From positions 2,913,313 to 2,920,053 of the forward strand of contig NZ_GL629647.1 of the NCBI RefSeq assembly GCF_000185845.1: a stretch of DNA of 6,741 nt, in the 5' to 3' direction. The DNA is from Segatella salivae DSM 15606 (lineage in GTDB: Bacteria > Bacteroidota > Bacteroidia > Bacteroidales > Bacteroidaceae). A program made the position numbers and the translations under genes. The notes below the pieces were generated by a model. That model was not told the origin of the DNA, did not search any database, and was given only the letters and a program-made list of their open reading frames with translations. Every line of letters starts with the position of its first letter. Position 1 is the stretch's first letter. Of this stretch, positions 1-5,764 are shown one piece after another.

Positions 1-21
1 TCAAAATAGTGTATACAATTG

Positions 22-52
22 TTGCACGTCTCGTTTTTTTGTTTTACTTTTG
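22..52 (+). promoter_or_regulatory. Promoter of the XRE regulator gene
   Basis: A TTG at 22-24 and TACTTTTG at 45-52 are separated by 20 bases. They match the Bacteroidetes housekeeping promoter (TTG, 19-21 bases, TAnnTTTG) exactly. Transcription would begin near 57-60, leaving a leader of about 45 bases before the ATG at 104. An 8-bp palindrome (ACAATTGT, 15-22) touches the upstream element. Confidence 0.7.
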
Positions 53-103
53 TAAAATCAATGAAATTAGGGGTAAATCTCCCTTTTTACGTCTTACAAG
101 CTT

Positions 104-571
104 ATGAAAGATAGAATAAAAATGATAATGGAGAGTCAGCACATGACTCAACAAACGTTTGCTCAGTTCATACAAATCTCACCGGCTTCTCTTAGTAGCA
201 TCTTTACTGGGAGGACCAAACCGACCTTGGCTATAGCTGAAGCAATCAAGTCGAAGCTTCCTACTTTGTCAACCGATTGGCTTTTGTTTGGTTCTGGTCC
301 GATGTATATGACTGGCAAATCTGATTCAGAGTCAACCACGGAAAAAACCCCTTCCACTCCACAAGAGTTAATGGTTGACTTTGAAGAAGCCTCAAATGTT
401 GTTACAACTCCACCTGCCAACCAAAGTAATTCGCAGGGTGTTGATTCGACACGCAATAATAACCATAATATAATTACCAAAATAATTGACAATAAGCAAC
501 GTAAGATTGTCGAAATTCGGGTCTTTTATGATGACAGTACTTGGGAGACTTTTGTCCCTCAAAAGAGTTAA
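104..571 (+). CDS. XRE-family helix-turn-helix transcriptional regulator
   Basis: A 155-residue protein, probably a cytoplasmic DNA-binding regulator. Residues about 4-55 form a phage-repressor-like helix-turn-helix: the positioning helix is around TQQTFAQFIQI (15-25) and the recognition helix around SPASLSSIFTGRTKP (26-40). It is followed by WLLFGSGPMY (59-68), a signature common in Bacteroidetes XRE proteins. Residues 70-125 are a Ser/Thr/Asn/Pro-rich, probably disordered linker. The last 30 residues (KIVEIRVFYDDSTWETF, from 134) look like a short beta-rich tail that may mediate oligomer formation. The ATG at 104 is the only start preserving the whole domain, and no clear Shine-Dalgarno precedes it. 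Its own promoter lies at 22-52. pyrK follows, but with its own promoter, so a functional link is not implied. Target genes are unknown; autoregulation is plausible but unproven. Confidence 0.85.
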   Translation: MKDRIKMIMESQHMTQQTFAQFIQISPASLSSIFTGRTKPTLAIAEAIKSKLPTLSTDWLLFGSGPMYMTGKSDSESTTEKTPSTPQELMVDFEEASNVVTTPPANQSNSQGVDSTRNNNHNIITKIIDNKQRKIVEIRVFYDDSTWETFVPQKS

Positions 572-574
572 CTA

Positions 575-605
575 TTGTTCTATTTAGTTTTTTTTCTTAT
601 CTTTG
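575..605 (+). promoter_or_regulatory. Promoter of pyrK-pyrD
   Basis: TTG at 575-577 and TATCTTTG at 598-605, spaced by 20 bases, match the Bacteroidetes promoter pattern exactly. The predicted start of transcription near 610-614 leaves only about 16-20 bases before the ATG at 630. This supports 630, not 706, as the original pyrK start. The upstream element begins 4 bases after the regulator's stop codon. Confidence 0.7.
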
Positions 606-629
606 CATTAACCTATTACAAAAGCAAAG

Positions 630-704
630 ATGAAGAAATTCGTTCAAGACCTGACGGTAACATCGGTAGAGATGCTTAGCCCTAAGCATGTGCTTTTAAA
701 AGCT
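630..704 (+). pseudogene. pyrK: N-terminal segment of pyrK, out of frame with the rest
   Basis: From the ATG at 630 the reading frame gives MKKFVQDLTVTSVEMLSPKH then VLLK, the expected start of Bacteroidales PyrK proteins (first beta strand of the ferredoxin-reductase-like FAD domain). This frame then runs into unrelated sequence and stops at the TGA at 750-752. The remaining conserved PyrK sequence continues in the +1 frame. Dropping one A from the TTTTAAAA run at 694-701 would join the two parts as VLLKLMADKPLPE. That gives a protein of about 258 residues, the normal family length. The gene is therefore either frameshifted by one inserted base or affected by a sequencing error. Confidence 0.7.
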
Positions 705-705
705 T

Positions 706-1407
706 ATGGCAGACAAACCTCTACCCGAGATAACGCCGGGGCAGTTTGTTGAAGTACGAGTTGACCATTCTCCGTCAACTTATCTTCGGCGCCCCATTTC
801 AATAAACTTCGTAGATGACCAGAAAAACGAGTTGTGGTTACTTATCGCAATGGTTGGAAATGGTACCCGACAATTAGGGAAACTCAAGCCTAGCTCACAG
901 CTAAATTGTCTTTATCCTTTGGGGAATGGCTTTACACTTCCAGCCGATTCAAATGAAAAAATGCTGTTAGTTGGAGGCGGAGTTGGTATTGCTCCCTTGC
1001 TCCATTTAGGCTATGAGATCAAGAAAAGAGGTGGAACTCCAACCTTCTTATTAGGCGCACGTACGCGCGAGGACCTTTTGGAACTTGACCAATTCAATCA
1101 ACTTGGACGCGTTTTTATTACGACTGAAGACGCAAGTTTGGGCGAAAAAGGATTTGTTACCAATCATTCGGTGCTCCAAAAAGAAAAGTTTTCGCGCATC
1201 GCTACATGCGGACCAAAGCCTATGATGATGAGTGTTGCGCGCTATGCAAAGGCTAATGGCATCACTTGTGAAGTCTCTTTGGAGAATAAAATGGCGTGTG
1301 GTCTCGGTGCGTGTTTATGTTGTGTTGAGAAGACAAATGAAGGGAATCGCTGTGTGTGTACAGACGGACCAGTGTTAAATATTAATCAGTTGTTATGGCA
1401 GATCTAA
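706..1407 (+). CDS. pyrK: Dihydroorotate dehydrogenase B electron-transfer subunit PyrK (N-terminus frameshifted)
   Basis: PyrK passes electrons from the flavin of PyrD through FAD and a 2Fe-2S cluster to NAD+, during dihydroorotate oxidation in pyrimidine synthesis. The in-frame part has 233 residues. It shows the FAD-binding RRPISIN motif (28-34), the nucleotide-binding loop LVGGGVGIAP (88-97) and CGPKPMM (168-174). A C-terminal cluster site has likely ligands C198, C203, C206 and C218 (C-x4-C-x2-C-x11-C). The ATG at 706 has no ribosome-binding sequence and would remove about 25 conserved residues, which are present upstream at 630 in another frame. I therefore take 706 as the limit of the intact frame rather than the natural start. 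The stop overlaps the pyrD start by 13 bases, so the two are probably translationally coupled. Identity is certain; whether a full-length protein is made is not. Confidence 0.9.
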   Translation: MADKPLPEITPGQFVEVRVDHSPSTYLRRPISINFVDDQKNELWLLIAMVGNGTRQLGKLKPSSQLNCLYPLGNGFTLPADSNEKMLLVGGGVGIAPLLHLGYEIKKRGGTPTFLLGARTREDLLELDQFNQLGRVFITTEDASLGEKGFVTNHSVLQKEKFSRIATCGPKPMMMSVARYAKANGITCEVSLENKMACGLGACLCCVEKTNEGNRCVCTDGPVLNINQLLWQI

Positions 1408-2300
1408 GTGTAAAGATAAATCAATTAGCATTGAAGAATCCCGTGATGACAGCTTCGGGAACTTTTGGTTATGGTTTAGAGTTTGCCGACTTGGTGCCAC
1501 TTGACGAGATTGGGGGCATCATTGTGAAGGGTACAACGCTTCATTCGCGTCAAGGAAATGACTATCCTCGTATGGCCGAAACAGCCAGTGGAATGCTTAA
1601 TTGCGTTGGACTTCAGAACAAAGGTGTAGACTATTTTGCCACGCATATCTATCCTTTGATTAAGGATATTGACACAAATATGATTGTCAATGTAAGCGGA
1701 AACAGTGCTGAAACCTATGCAGAATGTGCACAAATAATAGATACTCTTGAGGCTATTCCAGCCATAGAACTTAACATCAGCTGTCCAAACGTCAAAGAAG
1801 GTGGCATGGCTTTTGGTGTAACTTGCGAGGGAGCAGCAAGCATTGTAAAGGCCGTTAGGGCTGTTTATCACAAGACTTTGATTGTCAAACTCTCGCCAAA
1901 CGTTACAGACATTGCCTCAATTGCGCGTGCCTGTGAGGCTGAAGGAGCTGATGCTGTGTCGTTGATTAACACACTCATGGGTATGGCTATAGACATTGAA
2001 AAGCGTCAACCTTTGCTGAGTATTCGTACTGGTGGGTTGAGCGGTCCAGCCGTTAAACCTGTTGCTTTGCGTATGGTTTATGATGTTGCACATGCAGTTA
2101 AGATTCCTGTTATAGGCTTAGGAGGAATCAGCAGCACAGAAGATGCCATCGAATTCCTAATGTGTGGTGCCACGGCTATAGAGATTGGGACGGCTAATTT
2201 CGTTGATCCTACCATCACAAAGAAGGTGAAAGATGGACTGAATACTTGGCTTGATGCCCATGGTTGCAGCAGTGTTAGCGAAATTATCGGTGTGATTTAA
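1395..2300 (+). CDS. pyrD: Dihydroorotate dehydrogenase class 1B catalytic subunit PyrD
   Basis: PyrD oxidises dihydroorotate to orotate, the fourth step of UMP synthesis, in the cytoplasm with FMN. In the class 1B enzyme it pairs with PyrK as a heterotetramer that uses NAD+. The 301-residue length is typical. Visible landmarks are the N-terminal PVMTASGTFGYG (16-27) and KGTT (45-48). The catalytic loop NISCPNVKEGG (127-137) carries the cysteine base C130, as in class 1 enzymes (class 2 has serine). KLSPNV lies at 165-170, and the phosphate-binding strands GLGGIS (241-246) and GATAIEIGTA (258-267) follow. The start lies inside the end of pyrK, the usual arrangement for translational coupling. 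Expression is expected from the promoter at 575-605. Nothing in this gene looks damaged. Confidence 0.95.
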   Translation: MADLSVKINQLALKNPVMTASGTFGYGLEFADLVPLDEIGGIIVKGTTLHSRQGNDYPRMAETASGMLNCVGLQNKGVDYFATHIYPLIKDIDTNMIVNVSGNSAETYAECAQIIDTLEAIPAIELNISCPNVKEGGMAFGVTCEGAASIVKAVRAVYHKTLIVKLSPNVTDIASIARACEAEGADAVSLINTLMGMAIDIEKRQPLLSIRTGGLSGPAVKPVALRMVYDVAHAVKIPVIGLGGISSTEDAIEFLMCGATAIEIGTANFVDPTITKKVKDGLNTWLDAHGCSSVSEIIGVI

Positions 2301-2534
2301 TTGCAAATCTCGCACGAGGCATGTGCCTATTTGATAGCGTTTAATCGCCTAAGACAATGTATGTATACAACTATTTGGGGGGATAGATGTCGCTATCGAA
2401 GTGTGAACACGTGGCAGATAAGGTCTGAATGCGCTTCAAATGAGCAATAATCACGTGATAAGTTCACTAAAATGAGTTGTAAAACGGAAGTAAACATCAA
2501 TCAAACAGAAATAAAATAAATAATAATAAATAAA
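2301..2534 (+). other. Intergenic region between pyrD and the SlyD-like gene
   Basis: No gene or clean promoter was found in these 234 bases. A short inverted repeat (AGGCA/TGCCT, 2317-2328) just after pyrD lacks a T-run, so I do not call it a terminator. GATAGCG at 2333-2339 is the reverse complement of 2391-2397. CACGTG occurs at 2408-2413 and 2452-2457. The last 30 bases before the ATG at 2535 are almost only A and T, a common feature of efficiently translated Bacteroidetes leaders. Some promoter must exist here, or the gene is read through from pyrD. Confidence 0.5.
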
Positions 2535-3107
2535 ATGGAACAGAATAATAATAAGTACATCGCAGCCTCTTATGCACTCTATGATGTGACAGATGGCAAG
2601 AAAGAATTGGTAGAAGAGACGATAGAAGGTCGCCCATTCGAGTTTATCAGTGGTTTTGGTATTACGATTCCAGCTTTTGAACAGGCTTTGGTTGACCTGA
2701 AAAAGGGTGATCATTTCGACTTCACGCTTACGTCAGAACAAGCTTATGGGACGCATCATCCCGAGCATGTACTTGAACTTGACAAGGCAATCTTTAGCGT
2801 AAATGGTAAGTTTGACGAGGAACATATCGTGGTAGATGCCATTATTCCATTGCAAAATGAAGATGGAAACCGCTTTAATGCCCGTGTTTTGGCCATTACA
2901 GACGACAAGGTAAAGGTTGATCTTAATCATCCATTGGCAGGCAAATCATTGAATTTCGTTGGCGAAATCTTAGAGAGTCGCGAGGCAACGAATGAGGAAA
3001 TCTCTAAATATATGAGTATGCTCAACGGCGAAGGTGGCTGTTCTGGCTGTGGAGGCGGCTGCAGTGAAGGCGGTTGTGAAGGTGGATGTGGTGGCGGTTG
3101 CCATTAA
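2535..3107 (+). CDS. slyD: SlyD-like FKBP-type peptidyl-prolyl cis-trans isomerase with Cys-rich tail
   Basis: A 190-residue cytoplasmic folding helper of the SlyD family: it isomerises proline peptide bonds, acts as a chaperone, and in characterised relatives supplies nickel for enzyme maturation. The split FKBP domain is visible. Its first part holds the active-site stretch FEFISGFGITIPAFEQAL (35-52), followed by LKKGDHFDFTLTSEQAYG (55-72). The chaperone 'insert-in-flap' segment covers roughly 73-125, and the FKBP fold closes with VDLNHPLAGKSLNF (128-141). The tail (165-190) has six cysteines (169, 172, 176, 181, 185, 189) separated by glycines and ends in His190, a likely metal-binding arm. 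No signal peptide is present. The start is preceded by an A/T-rich leader with no Shine-Dalgarno. aroC follows after 14 bases, probably co-transcribed. The gene symbol is by family resemblance; the metal bound is not known. Confidence 0.9.
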   Translation: MEQNNNKYIAASYALYDVTDGKKELVEETIEGRPFEFISGFGITIPAFEQALVDLKKGDHFDFTLTSEQAYGTHHPEHVLELDKAIFSVNGKFDEEHIVVDAIIPLQNEDGNRFNARVLAITDDKVKVDLNHPLAGKSLNFVGEILESREATNEEISKYMSMLNGEGGCSGCGGGCSEGGCEGGCGGGCH

Positions 3108-3121
3108 TATAAGGTGAAGAA

Positions 3122-4207
3122 ATGGGGCTAATGAAGAACAGTTTCGGCAATATATTCACGCTGACCACTTTTGGTGAGAGTCACGGAGTGGCTGTAGGGG
3201 GAGTGGTAGATGGTATGCCTGCCGGAGTAGAAATCGACGAAGCGTTCGTTCAACACGAACTAAACCGACGACGTCCCGGCCAGAGTAAGCTCACCACGAG
3301 CCGCACAGAACCCGATCATGTGGAGTTTTTGAGTGGTGTGTTTGAAGGAAAATCAACTGGTGCGCCTATTGGTTTTGCTGTTTATAACACTAATCAACAT
3401 TCGAAAGACTATGATAATCTGCGCGACATTTTCCGTCCGTCACATGCCGATTTCACGCTCCAAATGAAGTATGGCCTACGTGATCATCGCGGAGGTGGAC
3501 GTTCTTCAGCCCGTATTACAATAGCGCGTTGCGTGGCAGGTGCCTTGGCTAAGCTCGCACTTCGCAAGTTGAAAATCAATATCAAGGCCTATACTTCTCA
3601 GGTAGGTGACATTGTTCTCGAGCGCAACTACCAGGATTATGACCTCAATACCATTGATAACAACGATGTGAGGTGCCCAGATCAGCCCACCGCTTCACGC
3701 ATGGCAGCGCTCATTGAGCAGGTAAAAGCCGAAGGAGATACCATCGGTGGGGTTATCACTTGTGTTATTCAAGGCTGTCCGGTGGGGCTTGGTGAACCCG
3801 AATTTGGCAAGCTTCACGCCCAATTGGGGGCTGCAATGTTGAGTATCAATGCGGCAAAAGGTTTTGAATATGGTATGGGTTTCGCTGGAGTGGGGCATAG
3901 AGGAAGTGAGATGAATGATGTGTTTGTGAACAAAAATGACCAAATCTCAGTCCTGACTAATAATAGTGGAGGCATTCAAGGAGGAATCAGTAACGGACAA
4001 GATATTGTCTTTCGTGTTGCATTCAAGCCTGTTGCCACCCTCCTCATGCCACAGAATACCGTAGATATCCATGGGCATGAAACGACAATCAATGTGCGTG
4101 GACGTCATGATCCATGTGTGTTGCCAAGAGCAGTTCCCATTGTTGAAGCAATGGCAGCTATGGTAATATTAGACAATTATCTTCTAAATTTGACCATAAA
4201 AATATAG
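3122..4207 (+). CDS. aroC: Chorismate synthase
   Basis: AroC catalyses the last step of the shikimate pathway: 5-enolpyruvylshikimate-3-phosphate to chorismate, needing reduced FMN. Chorismate feeds aromatic amino acids, folate and quinones. The 361-residue length is normal. Conserved landmarks are TTFGESHG (15-22, with H21), RRRPGQS (49-55), RPSHADFT (105-112, with H108), RDHRGGGRSSARITIAR (120-136), GGIQGGISNGQDI (283-295), the FKP(V/T)ATL-type strand FKPVATL (301-307) and RHDPCVLPRAVPIVEAMAA (328-346). A second ATG at 3131 gives MKNSFGN, closer to the usual N-terminus. The 3122 start has AAGGTGAAG just upstream, so I keep it but am unsure between the two. It lies 14 bases after the slyD-like gene, which suggests co-transcription without a pathway link. 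No clear hairpin terminator follows, only T-runs at 4216-4245. Confidence 0.95.
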   Translation: MGLMKNSFGNIFTLTTFGESHGVAVGGVVDGMPAGVEIDEAFVQHELNRRRPGQSKLTTSRTEPDHVEFLSGVFEGKSTGAPIGFAVYNTNQHSKDYDNLRDIFRPSHADFTLQMKYGLRDHRGGGRSSARITIARCVAGALAKLALRKLKINIKAYTSQVGDIVLERNYQDYDLNTIDNNDVRCPDQPTASRMAALIEQVKAEGDTIGGVITCVIQGCPVGLGEPEFGKLHAQLGAAMLSINAAKGFEYGMGFAGVGHRGSEMNDVFVNKNDQISVLTNNSGGIQGGISNGQDIVFRVAFKPVATLLMPQNTVDIHGHETTINVRGRHDPCVLPRAVPIVEAMAAMVILDNYLLNLTIKI

Positions 4208-4243
4208 AAATAGCGTTTTTTTTGCTGTTTTTTATTCAATTTT

Positions 4244-4274
4244 TTCGATTTAATGGTAGAAGATATTACATTTG
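4244..4274 (+). promoter_or_regulatory. Promoter of a candidate small RNA
   Basis: TACATTTG at 4267-4274 is a perfect Bacteroidetes -7 element. The upstream element is TTCG at 4244-4247 (one mismatch to TTTG), with 19-base spacing. Transcription would start around 4279-4283, at the foot of a hairpin, with no coding region near enough downstream to account for it. Confidence 0.5.
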
Positions 4275-4279
4275 CATCA

Positions 4280-4380
4280 ACGATTAAGAGGTTCGAGAGA
4301 ATCGGTAATCGTTTTAGTTAAGTCTAGTTTAGTTTTTGTGTTGGTTGAGGGTGGTCAGTTGACTACCCTCATTTATTTTG
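4280..4380 (+). ncRNA. Candidate small non-coding RNA
   Basis: A transcript of about 95-100 bases is predicted between the promoter at 4244-4274 and the terminator-like hairpin at 4346-4371. Its 5' end would fold at once: AACGATTA (4279-4286) pairs perfectly with TAATCGTT (4306-4313) around a 19-base loop. A single-stranded U/AG-rich middle (about 4314-4345) follows, then the terminator. No open reading frame of useful size lies in it. I do not recognise the RNA family. It could also be the 3' portion of the aroC transcript or a leader whose gene was lost; the evidence is structural only. Confidence 0.4.
4346..4380 (+). terminator. Rho-independent terminator-like hairpin
   Basis: Positions 4346-4357 pair with 4360-4371 (GAGGGTGGTCA with TGACTACCCTC, one G-T pair), closing on a very tight loop. 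ATTTATTTTG follows. It would end the candidate small RNA and any read-through from aroC. Confidence 0.7.
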
Positions 4381-4676
4381 TCATCATGCGAGCTGCATAC
4401 TATTAAAACGCAGTGTGGAGGCCTACTTTCAATGATTTCGTTAGTGGCATAAAATGACGCAAGGCTATAGTCTTGCTCCAACTTCTTTGCTTATTTAATG
4501 GTCATTTCCCTGTTATTGTGTGCAATGATTATATAATAAGGAGTAAATCATGAAGCAGAATTCAACTTAAAAATACAATTTATTTTATTTGCAATACTTT
4601 TGCTTTTAATTCGTAATATGTATTGTTGATTTATATCAATAAAAGTATCTGTTTACGCAAACAATCTTATAAATTC
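4381..4676 (+). other. Non-coding stretch, no gene seen
   Basis: These roughly 300 bases hold no open frame of convincing size. A near-perfect palindrome sits at 4459-4476 (GCAAGGCTATAGTCTTGC, two non-matching positions that can wobble-pair) without a T-run. A TACTTTTG (-7-like) at 4595-4602 lacks a matching upstream element. A six-codon frame (MKQNST, 4550-4570) has a good AAGGAG ribosome-binding site 7 bases upstream, but it is too short to call a gene. The rest is very A/T-rich. Confidence 0.5.
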
Positions 4677-4707
4677 TTGCAAGTAAAGTGATTTTGGTCT
4701 ACCTTTG
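4677..4707 (+). promoter_or_regulatory. Promoter of the small secreted protein gene
   Basis: TTG at 4677-4679 and TACCTTTG at 4700-4707 with 20-base spacing match the Bacteroidetes promoter pattern fully. Transcription from about 4712-4716 gives a leader of around 80-100 bases. The leader contains a possible hairpin, GAACTC (4761-4766) with GAGTTC (4780-4785), close to the start codon. Confidence 0.75.
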
Positions 4708-4793
4708 CAATGTCTTTAAGAGATAAAGAGTTTTTAGGAACAAAATAATATGTATAATTCGAACTCTGAAACAAGGTAGGAGTTCTAAACGAA

Positions 4794-5174
4794 ATGAAAG
4801 GTAAAGAGATTATGAAGAAGATGATTTTGACACTTGTAGCATTGATGAGTATGACAATGGCGTTTGCCGAAGGTGAGAACACAAAGGCAACTAACACTGT
4901 AGCAGCTTACGATATGAGCGTTAATTACAGCAAACTTGCAGAGGCTCTTGGCTTGTCAATGGATCAATTGGAAAGCATTGAAGACGTACATAAGACTTTC
5001 TGCATCGAGATGATGAATGCAGCTAATGCTCCAAAAGATGAGCGTAAAGGTATGGTTGACAAAGCCATTGAGAAGAATCTCAAGTATATGCACTATATCT
5101 TGAACAACAGTCAGTACAGCAAATATCTTTTGTTGCTCAACACAACGATGAATAATCGTGGTTTGAATAAGTAG
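4794..5174 (+). CDS. Small exported protein of unknown function
   Basis: A 126-residue protein whose first 25 residues look like a Sec signal peptide: Lys-rich start, hydrophobic MILTLVALMSMTMAFA, cleavage probably after AFA-25. The mature part of about 100 residues is predicted by eye to be mostly helical. It begins with a short charged segment, contains SVNYSKLAEALGLSMDQLESIEDVHKTF-like amphipathic helices and ends NNRGLNK. There is a single cysteine (C70) and no lipoprotein box, so it is probably periplasmic or secreted. I recall similar small proteins in other Bacteroidales but know no function. The start could instead be the ATG at 4812 (MKKMILTL), which gives a more usual signal peptide and has AAAGAG upstream; TAGGAG at 4777-4782 favours 4794. 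It has its own promoter and terminator, so it is transcribed alone. Confidence 0.8.
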   Translation: MKGKEIMKKMILTLVALMSMTMAFAEGENTKATNTVAAYDMSVNYSKLAEALGLSMDQLESIEDVHKTFCIEMMNAANAPKDERKGMVDKAIEKNLKYMHYILNNSQYSKYLLLLNTTMNNRGLNK

Positions 5175-5201
5175 TCGAGGTTTAAGAGAGAGAAATATAA
5201 C

Positions 5202-5245
5202 AGGCTGGATATCTGGTGAAACAGATATCTGGCCTTCTTTGTTTT
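5202..5245 (+). terminator. Rho-independent terminator after the exported-protein gene
   Basis: Positions 5202-5215 pair with 5222-5235 over 14 base pairs (two G-T pairs) around the loop GTGAAA. TTCTTTGTTTT follows. It begins 27 bases after the stop codon and is the strongest terminator in the window. Confidence 0.9.
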
Positions 5246-5301
5246 ATAGTGTCGATTAAAAATAGTTGTCCTTAAAAACGCTTAATAATAGGCAGCGTGA
5301 T

Positions 5302-5360
5302 ACCTTATTTCTTATCTACCATGGATTGATTTTATCCACTATTTTCACCTTATTTCTGAT
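5302..5360 (+). repeat. 14-base direct repeat, two copies
   Basis: Positions 5302-5315 and 5347-5360 agree at 13 of 14 bases, 45 bases apart from start to start. The shared core is ACCTTATTTCT. Function unknown. Confidence 0.6.
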
Positions 5361-5468
5361 GCCTTGTGTGTCATGCTATCCTTTGCCCATGAACAAACCA
5401 ACTCTCTTTCAATTTCATTAGAGGATATTCTCTTGTGCATAACGTAATTCAATCTCACCTGTTTTACG

Positions 5469-5500
5469 CGGTAAAAAGCCATAGTTTGTTCGGTAAAAAG
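5469..5500 (+). repeat. CGGTAAAAAG direct repeat, two copies
   Basis: Perfect 10-base copies at 5469-5478 and 5491-5500 repeat every 22 bases, about two helical turns, so both lie on the same face of DNA. This fits a protein-binding site pair. Confidence 0.6.
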
Positions 5501-5644
5501 TGGCAAATTAGAATGCAACTAATCCTTGAAAATGAAGAAAAATAGAAGTTTGTGCAAACTGACTGATAATGAATAGGATATGAAACGATTTGCATAAAAC
5601 TGCTCTATTTGTAAAAGGCAGGAAAGTGCGGATTTAAGCAGAAG

Positions 5645-5708
5645 TTCAGTTACTAAATCATTACCAAGATTGGGAATAGGTAACGAAATGCAGATATAGG
5701 TAACTGAA
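5645..5708 (+). repeat. Nested inverted/direct repeat array of GGTAAC motifs
   Basis: TTCAGTTAC (5645-5653) is the exact reverse complement of GTAACTGAA (5700-5708). Inside it, TTACC (5661-5665) faces GGTAA (5679-5683). ATAGGTAAC is directly repeated at 5676-5684 and 5696-5704. Four GTAA(C)-type motifs thus lie two in each direction within 64 bases. They may be binding sites for the integrase or an accessory factor. Confidence 0.55.
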
Positions 5709-5764
5709 ATTATTTGGTTCGTGTGTTTGTTGCTTTGGTCGGCAGTTTTCTGCATAAGTAAAGA

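Larger units (their letters stand above)
5246..5764 (+). other. Repeat-rich non-coding region ahead of the integrase
   Basis: No gene was found in this roughly 520-base A/T-rich stretch. It holds several short repeats. A 14-base direct repeat with one mismatch occurs at 5302-5315 and 5347-5360 (ACCTTATTTCT core). CGGTAAAAAG lies at 5469-5478 and 5491-5500, and an AGTTTG/CAAACT palindrome at 5547-5560. ATAGGTAAC lies at 5676-5684 and 5696-5704 inside a larger inverted repeat. Such clusters are typical of attachment regions of integrative elements, where integrase and accessory proteins bind. The chromosome-element boundary probably lies here or just downstream; I cannot fix it. Confidence 0.5.

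Noticed and set aside
163..492. 109-residue open frame on the minus strand inside the regulator gene
   Set aside because: It is antisense to a clear XRE gene, has no recognisable domain or promoter and looks like a coding shadow.
1476..1871. 131-residue open frame on the minus strand inside pyrD
   Set aside because: pyrD is strongly conserved here; the antisense frame has no family resemblance or start signals.
2317..2328. AGGCA-TG-TGCCT as a terminator after pyrD
   Set aside because: The stem is only 5 bp with a 2-base loop and no T-run follows.
4212..4245. T-runs after aroC as a terminator
   Set aside because: The only flanking pairing is AGC/GCT; the T-runs lack a real stem, so aroC transcripts more likely end at the 4346-4371 hairpin.
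4291..4310. GGTTCGAGAGAATC resembling a tRNA T-arm
   Set aside because: No acceptor, D or anticodon arms can be drawn around it; it lies in the loop of the candidate small RNA hairpin.
4550..4570. Six-codon frame MKQNST with a good AAGGAG ribosome-binding site
   Set aside because: Too short and without a promoter at the right distance; kept only as a remark in the non-coding stretch.
5519..5755. 78-residue minus-strand open frame in the gap before the integrase
   Set aside because: The translation resembles no protein, lies over repeat sequences and ends in low-complexity residues; no promoter reads into it convincingly.
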